From Fidelibacterota bacterium (lineage in GTDB: Bacteria; Fidelibacterota; Marinisomatia; Marinisomatales; UBA1611), in the NCBI GenBank assembly GCA_018692355.1, contig JABHKE010000136.1, positions 1-49,738 of the forward strand: a stretch of 49,738 nt of DNA. Reading direction: 5' to 3'. How positions within the stretch are numbered: position 1 is the first letter of the stretch; every line of letters starts with the position of its first letter. This document shows, one piece after another, positions 28,691 to 36,929 of this stretch. Below the pieces are notes generated by a model. That model did not search any database. It saw only the letters and a program-made list of their open reading frames with translations, and was not told the origin of the DNA. The position numbers and the translations under genes were made by a program.

Positions 28691-31600
28691 ATGATCTTAT
28701 TGCGAAGAACTTTTAATCCATTAGTCCTTTTAATGGTACTGGTTGGATTTGCATTTCCAAATGTTACGGTATCACTGAGTGACGTAGAGGTAGATGGATA
28801 TACTGCGGACATTATCGTCCCAGTGAACCTGAGCAATCCCAACGATGGCGTCGGAGGGTTCCAATTCGACGTAATTGCTGTGCCTGCATTAGTTCAACTT
28901 TCAGATGTAACGCTATCTGATGAAGAAAATTTCAGTGCAGATTATACTGTTTTTGGAGATGGCTCCGGTCGCGTTGTTTTTTATTCAAATAATGCCACGG
29001 GTATTGCTGCAGGTGGTAACGGTGTCGTTTTAAATCTTCATTTTGATGGATCAGCTATTTTATCTGCATCTTTGGATTTGGAGATGTTTTCATTGACTGT
29101 AAGTGATGAGGATGGAAACGTATTAGAAAGCAGTACAGAGGGCGGATCAATTACAATTGGAAATGTTGTTACAATAAGTGCAACATCTGACACGGGTGAT
29201 GTGGATGAAGAAGTTTTTCTCGATATTAATTTAGATAATCCTGGGATTGTCGGAGGTCTCCAGTTTGATCTTTATGATACACCCGACTATCTTGATGTAT
29301 CTGGTTTTACTACCACAGAACGTTCAAGCGGATTTTCTGTGGATTATACCCAATTAGACAATGGGATTACTCGTGTTATTATGTATGACGGCAACAATGG
29401 TAATATTGCTCCAGGTGAAGGTGCAATATTGAATATGACTATGACTGTTCATACGAACGCCTACAATTCAAATGTTGGCGTGAATTTTGAGAATACGATT
29501 GTCACAGATGAAATTGGCGGAACATATTGGGTTGCTGGTGCAGATTCTGGAACAGTTACAGTTACTCCAGGCTATATTGAAGAGCCACATAATTTAGAAG
29601 CACAAGATGGAATGGATGCACAGGTTCTTTTATCATGGGATGCTCCCTATGGGCCAATCCCTGAAGATTTTGAAGAAGATTTTGAAGAAGGTGAAATTCC
29701 AGAAAGTTGGACGATGACCACCAACTCTGCCCAGGGCTGGTTCATTACGCAGGATGGTTCAAGTGCATTCTGGACCGTCCCCTCCCACACCTGGTATATG
29801 TGCTCCAATGATGATATGGCTGATGATGATGGTTCCGTGGATTATTTGATTACACCGCCCATCAATGTTAGCGGGGCAGAAAGTATCATTTTGAATTTTG
29901 CATCTTATTATGATGGTGCATTCAGTCAAACAGCTCATATCGAAGTGAGTACTGATGGGTCAAATTTCACGGAAGTTACTTCATTGAATCCCACATCAGA
30001 ATGGGTTATGGAATCTATAGATTTATCTGAATACGGTGGTGCACCAAATCTTTACATTGCATTTCATTCCAATGATAACGGGGCTTGGGCATCTGGTTGG
30101 GCTGTGGACGATATCATGATTAATTTTAGTGCAAGGTCAGTTGAACAAACCGTTCATTTTAATTTGACTGAAACAGGTGCCTGGGTTGTTACTGCTGATA
30201 AGGAAGATGTGATTCAACGTTTTGGCGGTGGAATTCCTTATGAAGTAAGGGTGGATATTGATAATCCTATCACACATGAGACTCGTCCCGTAGAAATTGA
30301 TGCCTACAAAGTGTACCGATCTTATAATGAAGATAGCGATTTTGAAGAAATTGCGGAAGTAGATGGCAATACAACAATCTATCTAGATGAAGGTGTAGTT
30401 AACAGTACTACTTATTATTATCATGTTACAGCTATTTACCCGGATGGTACTGAATCCCAGCCTACCAACACAGTCTCTGCAACGCCGGTCGAATGGGTTG
30501 AATTGTGGATGGATGATGGTGCTTCACTCACAGGGCAAATGGATACATTGGATTTTTACATCAATAATGAAACAGATCTTGGACTGTTTTACTTTGAAAT
30601 TGTGGATTATCCAGATGTAATTAGCAGTATGAATGTTATTCCCACGGAAAGAACTTCGAATTGGTCCATTGAGATTTCAAATCAGGGGAATGGTACTATT
30701 GCTATTACTGGTATAAGTCTTGGAGATCCCCTAACAGCTGGGGATGGAGCTGTGTGCCGCGCTATTCTTTACCCTGATGCAGATGAGGCAATGACCGTTT
30801 CACTTTCCTATTCTAACGGCACTGCTATTCAGGACGTAAACTTTGTTGGTTTGAATTGGACCAGCGAAAGTGCAACCTATGAGGTAGGGATTGAAACACA
30901 ATATATCACTTTAACCGGTGGTTATGGGGATGATGGTGGTAACTTTACATCTTCATTAATTTTAGAGAATACACAATCGGTTTATGGACTTCAATTGGAT
31001 ATAGCATCTGATCCGCCATTTATGATGGGGACCGAAGTGAACGTAAGTGACGCCCATAATTTTTCTGACTGGGAAGTATCAGGAATGGTGATTGGGAATT
31101 ATTATCGAGTAACCTTGGTGAACAATGCTCATAATTCACCAATCAATCCAGGAATCTCTCATATAGCTGATATTACATTTGAAATTCCTGCCGGCACACC
31201 AGATGCATCCATAGTTATTTTGGATTTACAGGATGCTGAGATTACAGATCTTAATGATTTGCCCATGCATGCCGAATCAATCCCGGGTGAGGTCTATATC
31301 GGAATTCCACCTGCAGCTTACACAATCCAAAACACGTCTGGTGTACTTATTCCAGGTGGGACTGGAACATTCGATGTTCACTTAGATAATACTGAATTAG
31401 TGGGGACATTGCAATTTACATTAGTTGATATTCCTGAAAGTATGACAGTAACAAACGTAACTCCTGTGGGTCGATTCGATGATGGAATAGTAGATGGTAG
31501 TTCGGAAGAACAAGAAGATGGTTCTTATTATTTCCTTGGGTATGATTTTTCTTCAGGGATTGAAGCAGGGTCTGGGCCCATTCTTGAATTTGAGGTTCAA

Positions 31601-32032
31601 TTTGATGACAACTTGGATAATTCATCCATTATTATGTCAATGGCCAGTTATGCTACTGGAGATGCGGGTGCAAACCCACTGACAACCGTTTTCCATGGTT
31701 TTGGCCAGTTTGCAGGATATTTTGTTGCCTTGGATGAAGAAGTAAGCATTCCTGGTGAATTTGCCCTACATCCAAACTTTCCGAATCCATTCAATCCAAC
31801 AACAATGATCGCTTATGATTTGCCTGATGCATCAGATGTACAGTTGGATATTTATGATCTCATGGGAAGGAATATCAATAGGGTTGTTAATCAATACCAA
31901 TCTGCCGGTCGTCATTTTGTAACTTGGAATGCAAATGATTTTCTTGGTAATCAAGTTAGTGCTGGTGTTTATCTCTATAGGCTGCAAGCAGGGAATATTA
32001 TATTCACCCGCAAAATGGTTTTGATGAAATAA
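28691..32032 (+). CDS. Large secreted protein with cohesin-like repeats, a jelly-roll insert and a T9SS C-terminal sorting domain
   Basis: 1113 residues. A signal peptide (about 1-27) is followed by five beta-rich, cohesin-like repeats, each marked by a core such as VGGFQFDV (54), VGGLQFDL (187), LGLFYFEI (630), VYGLQLDI (764) and VGTLQFTL (904). Between repeats 2 and 3 lies a fibronectin III-like domain split by a MAM/jelly-roll-like insert (about 337-480, PESWTM...WAVDDIMI). The C-terminus from about residue 1027 (HPNFPNPFNPTT...GVYLYRLQAG...KMVLMK) is a Por-type sorting domain, so the protein is exported by Sec and then by the type IX machinery to the surface. No catalytic motif is visible; adhesion, glycan binding or S-layer-like function are guesses. 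Confidence 0.88.
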   Translation: MILLRRTFNPLVLLMVLVGFAFPNVTVSLSDVEVDGYTADIIVPVNLSNPNDGVGGFQFDVIAVPALVQLSDVTLSDEENFSADYTVFGDGSGRVVFYSNNATGIAAGGNGVVLNLHFDGSAILSASLDLEMFSLTVSDEDGNVLESSTEGGSITIGNVVTISATSDTGDVDEEVFLDINLDNPGIVGGLQFDLYDTPDYLDVSGFTTTERSSGFSVDYTQLDNGITRVIMYDGNNGNIAPGEGAILNMTMTVHTNAYNSNVGVNFENTIVTDEIGGTYWVAGADSGTVTVTPGYIEEPHNLEAQDGMDAQVLLSWDAPYGPIPEDFEEDFEEGEIPESWTMTTNSAQGWFITQDGSSAFWTVPSHTWYMCSNDDMADDDGSVDYLITPPINVSGAESIILNFASYYDGAFSQTAHIEVSTDGSNFTEVTSLNPTSEWVMESIDLSEYGGAPNLYIAFHSNDNGAWASGWAVDDIMINFSARSVEQTVHFNLTETGAWVVTADKEDVIQRFGGGIPYEVRVDIDNPITHETRPVEIDAYKVYRSYNEDSDFEEIAEVDGNTTIYLDEGVVNSTTYYYHVTAIYPDGTESQPTNTVSATPVEWVELWMDDGASLTGQMDTLDFYINNETDLGLFYFEIVDYPDVISSMNVIPTERTSNWSIEISNQGNGTIAITGISLGDPLTAGDGAVCRAILYPDADEAMTVSLSYSNGTAIQDVNFVGLNWTSESATYEVGIETQYITLTGGYGDDGGNFTSSLILENTQSVYGLQLDIASDPPFMMGTEVNVSDAHNFSDWEVSGMVIGNYYRVTLVNNAHNSPINPGISHIADITFEIPAGTPDASIVILDLQDAEITDLNDLPMHAESIPGEVYIGIPPAAYTIQNTSGVLIPGGTGTFDVHLDNTELVGTLQFTLVDIPESMTVTNVTPVGRFDDGIVDGSSEEQEDGSYYFLGYDFSSGIEAGSGPILEFEVQFDDNLDNSSIIMSMASYATGDAGANPLTTVFHGFGQFAGYFVALDEEVSIPGEFALHPNFPNPFNPTTMIAYDLPDASDVQLDIYDLMGRNINRVVNQYQSAGRHFVTWNANDFLGNQVSAGVYLYRLQAGNIIFTRKMVLMK

Positions 32033-32054
32033 TCTGACTCAGACAGAGCAATTT

Positions 32055-32089
32055 AAAAAGCCCTTTTCCTGTAGGTGAAGGGCTTTTTT
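32055..32089 (+). terminator. Intrinsic terminator of the secreted-protein gene
   Basis: AAAAAGCCCTT (32055-32065) pairs with AAGGGCTTTTT (32078-32088) around a 12-base loop, ending in a T-run. It lies 22 bases after the stop codon and just before tRNA-Leu. Confidence 0.9.
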
Positions 32090-32126
32090 ATTGATAAAAA
32101 TTTGTAATTTATCACCCCAATTATTT

Positions 32127-32209
32127 GCCGCGGTGGTGGAATTGGTAGACACGCCAGATTTAGGATCTGGTGCCCTTTGGGTGTGAAGGTTCGAGCCCTT
32201 TCCGCGGTA
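32127..32209 (+). tRNA. tRNA-Leu, anticodon UAG
   Basis: 83 nt. Acceptor stem GCCGCGG/CCGCGGT (G1-U72 wobble), anticodon stem CCAGA/TCTGG with loop TTTAGGA (anticodon TAG, reads CUN), long class II variable arm (TGCCCTTTGGGTGT), T-arm GAAGG-TTCGAGC-CCTTT, discriminator A. The 3' CCA is not encoded (the genome reads CAA), so CCA must be added afterwards. Confidence 0.96.
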
Positions 32210-32210
32210 C

Positions 32211-32249
32211 AAAAAAAGCCATCCGTCAATAGGCGGAAGGCTTTTTTTT
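32211..32249. terminator. Bidirectional terminator between tRNA-Leu and coxB
   Basis: Seven A then GCC (32211-32220) pair with GGC plus eight T (32239-32249); an inner stem TCCGTC/GGCGGA extends it. A T-run is present for transcripts from either strand, so it can end both the tRNA transcript and the convergent oxidase operon. Confidence 0.88.
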
Positions 32250-32269
32250 AAATCTATTAGTTCTGATTT

Positions 32270-33109
32270 TTACCAGTCTTCGTCATCACCCCAATCATCT
32301 TCACCAGATTCTTCTTCAAGGTATTCTGCTTGTTCATCGAGCCAGGACTGGTATCCTCCATCATCATGAACGGTAAAGAAACCACGCATTCGGTAGTGGC
32401 CTAATCCACAAAGTTGGGCGCAGGCGATTTCCAAAGATTTTCCTTCTCGTTTGGACCCAATAGTTGTTTTTAGAAATTCGTCCGATGTCATGGTAGCTGT
32501 GAAATGAACCGGAATAACCATTCCCGGGATTGCGTCTTGTTTTACTCGAAGTTCTGTCAATGTAAAACTGTGAATCACATCTAAGGATGTAAGGTCAATT
32601 CGTATCTTTTTATCAACAGGTACATGCAATTGGTTCACCGTATAAAAATCATCTGATGCGTTATCGCTTGAACGATCTAAACCAACTGGGTTTTCCTGCT
32701 CATCCACAAGATCAGCTCGTGTATCACCAAATTTACCATCAGGTCCAGGGTAATGTACATTCCAGGCAAATTGTTGTGCTACAACACGAAGATGAATGGA
32801 TTCATCCGGTGTAGGAACATCAGTGACTCGTGCTGCCCAAATTGGAAATCCAAATCCAAAAAGGATCACAATTTCAATCACAGCCACAACTGCTTCAAGT
32901 AAAGATGACAAATGAGACTTGACACCTGTATAATCTGCTTTTGCATTTTTGGATGCACGGAATTTGACGAGACTGACTATAAAAAATAAACCCCAGCCTA
33001 CAAATAAAACGAGCATTAACCAGTGGACAATTGCATTAATTTCATCAATAGCAGCGCCCTGTACTGACATATTGATGGGTAAACCTAGTTTATGGAGAAT
33101 ATCAATCAA
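32270..33109 (-). CDS. coxB: Cytochrome c oxidase subunit II
   Basis: 279 residues, two N-terminal membrane helices (about 29-49 and 70-92) and a periplasmic CuA cupredoxin domain. CuA ligands: His180, Cys230, Cys234, His238 and Met241 in CAQLCGLGHYRM. Position 232, usually Glu in CSE(L/I)CG, is Gln. No cytochrome c domain is fused, so a separate donor is needed. Conserved aromatics VVAQQFAWNVHYPG precede the domain. The protein ends in an acidic/Trp tail (EDDWGDDEDW) that recurs at the end of the octaheme cytochrome c of the bc complex. It is the last gene of the oxidase operon and overlaps the small gene upstream by 8 bases. Confidence 0.95.
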   Translation of the reverse strand: MIDILHKLGLPINMSVQGAAIDEINAIVHWLMLVLFVGWGLFFIVSLVKFRASKNAKADYTGVKSHLSSLLEAVVAVIEIVILFGFGFPIWAARVTDVPTPDESIHLRVVAQQFAWNVHYPGPDGKFGDTRADLVDEQENPVGLDRSSDNASDDFYTVNQLHVPVDKKIRIDLTSLDVIHSFTLTELRVKQDAIPGMVIPVHFTATMTSDEFLKTTIGSKREGKSLEIACAQLCGLGHYRMRGFFTVHDDGGYQSWLDEQAEYLEEESGEDDWGDDEDW

Positions 33110-33353
33110 AAGAAGATCCTCTACTTTTATTCAATTGTTGAAAATTTTTGTTTTTTTTCCCGATCGAAATGATCGTGCTGATTACGCCACCCAACACTCC
33201 ACCTGTAACACCTAGCAATGTAATAATCGCCCAGTTCAATCCTTGAGATGCCGGTGCACTTGGGTCGCCAAAACAAGTCGCGCATGCTTGCGCTGTTTCC
33301 GGGATAAAGAACACCGTGAATGAAAGGAGAATAATGTGAAGAGTTCTTTTCAT
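33102..33353 (-). CDS. Small exported membrane protein with CxxC, oxidase operon
   Basis: 83 residues: signal peptide (MKRTLHIILLSFTVFFIPETAQA), then ACATCFGDPSAPASQGLN with a CxxC lacking a following His (so not heme c), one membrane helix (about 41-64) and a basic tail. I do not recognise the family. The Cys pair, next to coxB and overlapping it by 8 bases, could take part in copper handling or redox of the CuA site; this is inference. Confidence 0.7.
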   Translation of the reverse strand: MKRTLHIILLSFTVFFIPETAQACATCFGDPSAPASQGLNWAIITLLGVTGGVLGGVISTIISIGKKNKNFQQLNKSRGSSFD

Positions 33354-33356
33354 GTA

Positions 33357-33554
33357 TCAGATATGTTTGATTTTTTTAACCATTGAAAAGCCATATGCGA
33401 TGAGCCCCGTAGCTACCAAAAAAGATAGCCCTGCCAACAAATTGGAAATATATCCGGGATTGGATGGATTGGAGATTTCAAACATGCCATAGTACCCAGT
33501 GATTAGGATAGAAACGCCAATGAAAAAGAAGTGAAATTGTTTGAGTGAAATCAT
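33357..33554 (-). CDS. Small two-helix membrane protein, oxidase operon
   Basis: 65 residues with two membrane helices (about 7-25 and 38-58) and a basic C-terminus (MVKKIKHI). It overlaps coxD by 4 bases and is 3 bases before the CxxC protein. Family not recognised; a structural or assembly subunit of the oxidase is plausible from position alone. Confidence 0.65.
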   Translation of the reverse strand: MISLKQFHFFFIGVSILITGYYGMFEISNPSNPGYISNLLAGLSFLVATGLIAYGFSMVKKIKHI

Positions 33555-33856
33555 GATAGGCTTGCATGGTCAATGGTAGTAATCATTGGAATAAACATAC
33601 AAAAAAGGAAAAAGACAAATGTCAGGCATAAGATCCAAATAATTGTATGTTTTTCTGTGATAAGGTGCATGAAGTATCCTGCTACAAGGCTGGCTTTCAC
33701 TGTAGCGATAGTCAAGGCTAAAAAGATGGCCTCGGTCGTTGACACATCCATGTAAGAAGCAGCAACGGTTAAGAGTGTTAAGGCTCCTAGCGCACCAAAT
33801 ACGGTTAAATAAACCTTAATGTGCTCTTGGATATGCCCGTTATCATGATCGCTCAT
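33551..33856 (-). CDS. coxD: Cytochrome c oxidase subunit IV (prokaryotic CoxD family)
   Basis: 101 residues with three membrane helices; the second helix motif TIATVKASLVAGYFMHLITEK is the signature of prokaryotic oxidase subunit IV (IVxxKAxLVxxYFMHL). A small accessory subunit helping stability or assembly. Ten-base gap to coxC, four-base overlap with the next small gene. Confidence 0.92.
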   Translation of the reverse strand: MSDHDNGHIQEHIKVYLTVFGALGALTLLTVAASYMDVSTTEAIFLALTIATVKASLVAGYFMHLITEKHTIIWILCLTFVFFLFCMFIPMITTIDHASLS

Positions 33857-33865
33857 TATTGTCCC

Positions 33866-34465
33866 CTAAAGTAAGTAAAGAATTGGGAATAGAAAAATCC
33901 AGACAAGATCCACAAAGTGCCAGTAAAGTCCCGCAACTTCAATTCTGTTTGTAAATCGTTCAGGATCAGATTGCCACATCTTATTTCCAAATGGTAACCA
34001 GAAATAGCCCATAACAATCATACCACCGATTATGTGCAACATATGTAGACCAGTCAATGTAAAATAGATTCCCATGAATGTACTGGATGATGGGTAAATC
34101 CCATGGTGGAATTTTCCAGTATATTCAAAATATTTGACAACTAGGAATAAAAATGCGCACAGAAGGGTAAGTCCCATATACATCTTATATTTTTCAAAAT
34201 CTTTCATTTTCAAAGATGCCCAGGACATGATCACCGTTACACTTGACGAAATCAAAACTATGGTATTGAAAGTTGCCATGGGGATACTCAATTTTGAACC
34301 CCAGTATGCAAAATCGCCTACTGGCGCTGCCATTCTCAAAAAAACATATGCAGAGAATAGTCCGCCAAATAGCATTATTTCGGAAGCCAGAAAAACCCAG
34401 ATTCCTAATTTAGAATTATTTAAACCTGTATCAGGTCTTTCTTCAACTATGTATGGAATTTGCAC
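33866..34465 (-). CDS. coxC: Cytochrome c oxidase subunit III
   Basis: 199 residues with five membrane helices, the short bacterial form. Typical segments: GIWVFLASEIMLFGGLFSAYVFLR and LHMLHIIGGMIVMGYF, and the ending EVAGLYWHFVDLVWIFLFPILYLL. Subunit III stabilises the catalytic core and the proton-uptake path. Located 12 bases after coxA. Confidence 0.96.
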   Translation of the reverse strand: MQIPYIVEERPDTGLNNSKLGIWVFLASEIMLFGGLFSAYVFLRMAAPVGDFAYWGSKLSIPMATFNTIVLISSSVTVIMSWASLKMKDFEKYKMYMGLTLLCAFLFLVVKYFEYTGKFHHGIYPSSSTFMGIYFTLTGLHMLHIIGGMIVMGYFWLPFGNKMWQSDPERFTNRIEVAGLYWHFVDLVWIFLFPILYLL

Positions 34466-34477
34466 CGTCAGAGTCCT

Positions 34478-36187
34478 TTATTTTTCTGTTTGCGGTGAGA
34501 AATCTTTATCTGCACCGGGAACACTATACTCATAAGGTCCTCGATACACTTCAACATCGCCTTCAAAGTTCGCATGGGGAACGGGAGGAGAAGGCGCTGA
34601 CCATTCAACGGTCGTTGCACCCCATGGGTTTCGATCTACTTTTTCGCCATTGAACATGGAAACAAATACATTAATAATGAATGGAATCTGTGCTGCCGCA
34701 AGGCAGAAAGCGGAAATAGACATAAACTCATTCCATTGCAGCACATCCTGAGCATGAGCATAAAGTTGTCCACCATCATACAGACGGCGAGAGACACCAG
34801 CAAGCCCTTGAATAAACATGGGCATAAAAACACCATTCATAAAAATGAGTGATGGCCAAAAGTGAAGTTTTCCCAGAGCTTCACTCATTTTTCTCCCTGT
34901 GATTTTAGGGAACCAATAATAGATTCCTGCAAAGAGGGCGAAGATAGTGCCCGGTGCAACTACATAATGGAAGTGACCAATCACGTAATAGGTATCATGA
35001 AGATGAATATCCGATGCGCCTACACCCAGAGGGAGACCTGTTAAACCACCAATCCCAAACATGGGTAAGAATGCCAACGCAAATAACATGGGAGTTGTAA
35101 AACGGATAGATGCTCCCCATAGTGAAATGAAGAACGCAGTTAAGATTACCACCGATGGAATCGAAATAATCATGGTAGTTGTTTGGAAAAAAGCACTCAT
35201 AGCCTGCCCCATTCCTGTTAAAAACATATGATGTGCCCAAACAATAAAGGACATAAAACCAAGAAAAACGGATGCATAGACCAAGGATTTATACCCCCAG
35301 AGAGGTTTCCTTGTATTATTTGCAATCACGTCTCCAACAATTCCCATTGCGGGAAGAATTAAAACATAAACTTCAGGATGAGCGAGAAACCAGAATAAAT
35401 GCTGCCAAAGAAGTGGAGATCCCGAGCCATAAACATCAACGGTTGCACCACTGTAGACCAATCCGCTGGGTAAGAAAAAACTTGTATGAGCTACTCTATC
35501 CATCAATTGCAGAACTGCAGCCGCTTCAAGAGGTGGAAATGCAAGAACCAATAAAAAAGCAGTGACAAACTGTGCCCAGACAAAGAAAGGAAGTCTAAAC
35601 CAAGAAAGTCCAGGTGCCCTTAATTGAACAATGGTAACAATAATATTCATAGAACCTAAAAGGGAAGATGTAATTAAAAAGACCATCCCAATAAGCCATG
35701 TTGTTTGACCGGTTTCAAAGATCGAGAGTGGTGGATAAGAAGTCCACCCTGATCTTGCAGCTCCTTCCGGCATGAAAAAACTAGCCAGCATAATGACACC
35801 ACCAATAAAGTATGACCAGTAACTAGCAGCATTCAATTTAGGGAATGCCATATCTGGTGCGCCGATTTGCAAGGGAACAATATAGTTTCCAAATGCGCCA
35901 ACAGCCAGAGGTACCACACCTAGAAAGATCATTATTGTACCATGCATGGCACCTAACATATTATAAATCTCCGGCATTAAAATATCGGATTCACCTAGTA
36001 GCCAACCGACTATGGGGACTGATGTTTCCGGGTAGGCCAATTGCCATCTCATAACCATCATCAGGCAAAATCCAAAAAACAGGAACAATAGTGAAGTGAT
36101 CCCATATTGGAGCCCAATGACTTTATGGTCTACAGAAAAAATATATTTCTGTAAAAAATTCTCTTCGTGGTGAGAATCATTACTCAC
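34478..36187 (-). CDS. coxA: Cytochrome c oxidase subunit I (A-type heme-copper oxidase)
   Basis: 569 residues, 12 membrane helices. Heme a ligands His82 and His407, heme a3 His405, CuB ligands His270, His319 and His320, cross-linked Tyr274. The HPEVY motif supplies Glu272 and IGAPDMAFPKLN supplies Asp112 and the Asn of the D-channel, so this is an A1-type proton-pumping oxidase. It is the first gene of the operon, preceded by a 194-base gap with a long inverted repeat. ATG 36187 is followed by a His-rich N-terminus (SHHEEN). Confidence 0.98.
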   Translation of the reverse strand: MSNDSHHEENFLQKYIFSVDHKVIGLQYGITSLLFLFFGFCLMMVMRWQLAYPETSVPIVGWLLGESDILMPEIYNMLGAMHGTIMIFLGVVPLAVGAFGNYIVPLQIGAPDMAFPKLNAASYWSYFIGGVIMLASFFMPEGAARSGWTSYPPLSIFETGQTTWLIGMVFLITSSLLGSMNIIVTIVQLRAPGLSWFRLPFFVWAQFVTAFLLVLAFPPLEAAAVLQLMDRVAHTSFFLPSGLVYSGATVDVYGSGSPLLWQHLFWFLAHPEVYVLILPAMGIVGDVIANNTRKPLWGYKSLVYASVFLGFMSFIVWAHHMFLTGMGQAMSAFFQTTTMIISIPSVVILTAFFISLWGASIRFTTPMLFALAFLPMFGIGGLTGLPLGVGASDIHLHDTYYVIGHFHYVVAPGTIFALFAGIYYWFPKITGRKMSEALGKLHFWPSLIFMNGVFMPMFIQGLAGVSRRLYDGGQLYAHAQDVLQWNEFMSISAFCLAAAQIPFIINVFVSMFNGEKVDRNPWGATTVEWSAPSPPVPHANFEGDVEVYRGPYEYSVPGADKDFSPQTEK

Positions 36188-36332
36188 GTGATTTCTCCTC
36201 TCCCCTCTCTAAGGTTGATTAAAATTATTAAAGATTCGTTATAAATTGATCTGAAATATAAGAAGCAAAAATTAAAATTCAATTAAAACTCTATTAGAAT
36301 GTTCTAATGCTTTTGTCTCGAATGCCCTATTC

Positions 36333-36378
36333 ATATTTTGTAGTAAATAAATCCAATGGATTATTTACTACAAAATAT
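36333..36378. repeat. 18-bp perfect AT-rich inverted repeat upstream of coxA
   Basis: ATATTTTGTAGTAAATAA (36333-36350) and its exact reverse complement (36361-36378) flank a 10-base spacer, ATCCAATGGA, which is itself able to extend the stem with a one-base bulge. It starts 146 bases before the coxA ATG and ends 4 bases from the ferredoxin stop. There is no T-run, so it could be an RNA end/processing hairpin for the ferredoxin transcript or a large operator for coxA. Confidence 0.75.
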
Positions 36379-36381
36379 AAC

Positions 36382-36708
36382 TTAATCTATTTCTAGGTTG
36401 TAAATATTTTCAAAAATATCCGTTTCCAGCATTCGGATTGCGTCCCAAGTCATCTTGGTACATACCCGGGCGCAAACTTGACAGCCGGTACATTCATTAA
36501 AACGAATCTGAACTGGTGGGATAATAATTTCATATTTATCTTTTGCTACTGGTTCTATACAATCAACGGGGCAAAACGGCACACATGCTTGACAACCGGT
36601 GCAATTATCTTCATCAACGATTGCCATGAGCCTCGGGCGTTTTGTTTTTTCTCGAGGAATGTCTGGTAAATCTGGAATTCCTTTGAAATGATTATATGTG
36701 TTTGCCAT
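36382..36708 (-). CDS. Ferredoxin with two 4Fe-4S clusters
   Basis: 108 residues from ATG 36708 (an in-frame TTG nine bases earlier is less likely). Cluster motifs: CTGCQACVPFCPVDC and CTGCQVCARVCTKMTW; the second lacks the usual Pro after the fourth Cys. The N-terminal 28 residues are basic and Pro-rich. A low-potential electron carrier; its partner is unknown. It follows the 52-residue membrane gene by 62 bases, probably in one transcript with the 158-residue membrane protein. Confidence 0.88.
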   Translation of the reverse strand: MANTYNHFKGIPDLPDIPREKTKRPRLMAIVDEDNCTGCQACVPFCPVDCIEPVAKDKYEIIIPPVQIRFNECTGCQVCARVCTKMTWDAIRMLETDIFENIYNLEID

Positions 36709-36770
36709 GTTTTTCAAAAAGTATTAGATAAACAATTTACTAATAAATATTAAATCCAAAGAAATGAAAT

Positions 36771-36929
36771 TTACTGTAGGATATATTTTTCTATTACCCA
36801 CCCTGCCACAAAACAAACAATGCCAGCCAGGAGCAATTTTGGGTCCATCAATTGAGGAAATTTAATAATAAACCCAATCCCGATCATTGTCATACCCAGA
36901 AGTTCCAATCCTTTGGCACCGTAATACAT
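36771..36929 (-). CDS. Microprotein with two membrane helices
   Basis: 52 residues, beginning MYYGAKGLELLGMTMIGIGF and ending KYILQ, with two hydrophobic segments (about 9-22 and 32-46). Its ATG shares one base with the stop of the 158-residue membrane protein (TAATG), which supports translation. Family not recognised. Confidence 0.65.
   Translation of the reverse strand: MYYGAKGLELLGMTMIGIGFIIKFPQLMDPKLLLAGIVCFVAGWVIEKYILQ

Noticed and set aside
28560-28694. 44-codon ORF between the PLP enzyme and the large secreted protein, ending on its ATG
   Set aside because: It begins 3 bases after the previous stop and its TGA overlaps the ATG, but the peptide is low-complexity and AT-driven, and no ribosome-binding site precedes it. 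Possibly a leader, more likely chance.
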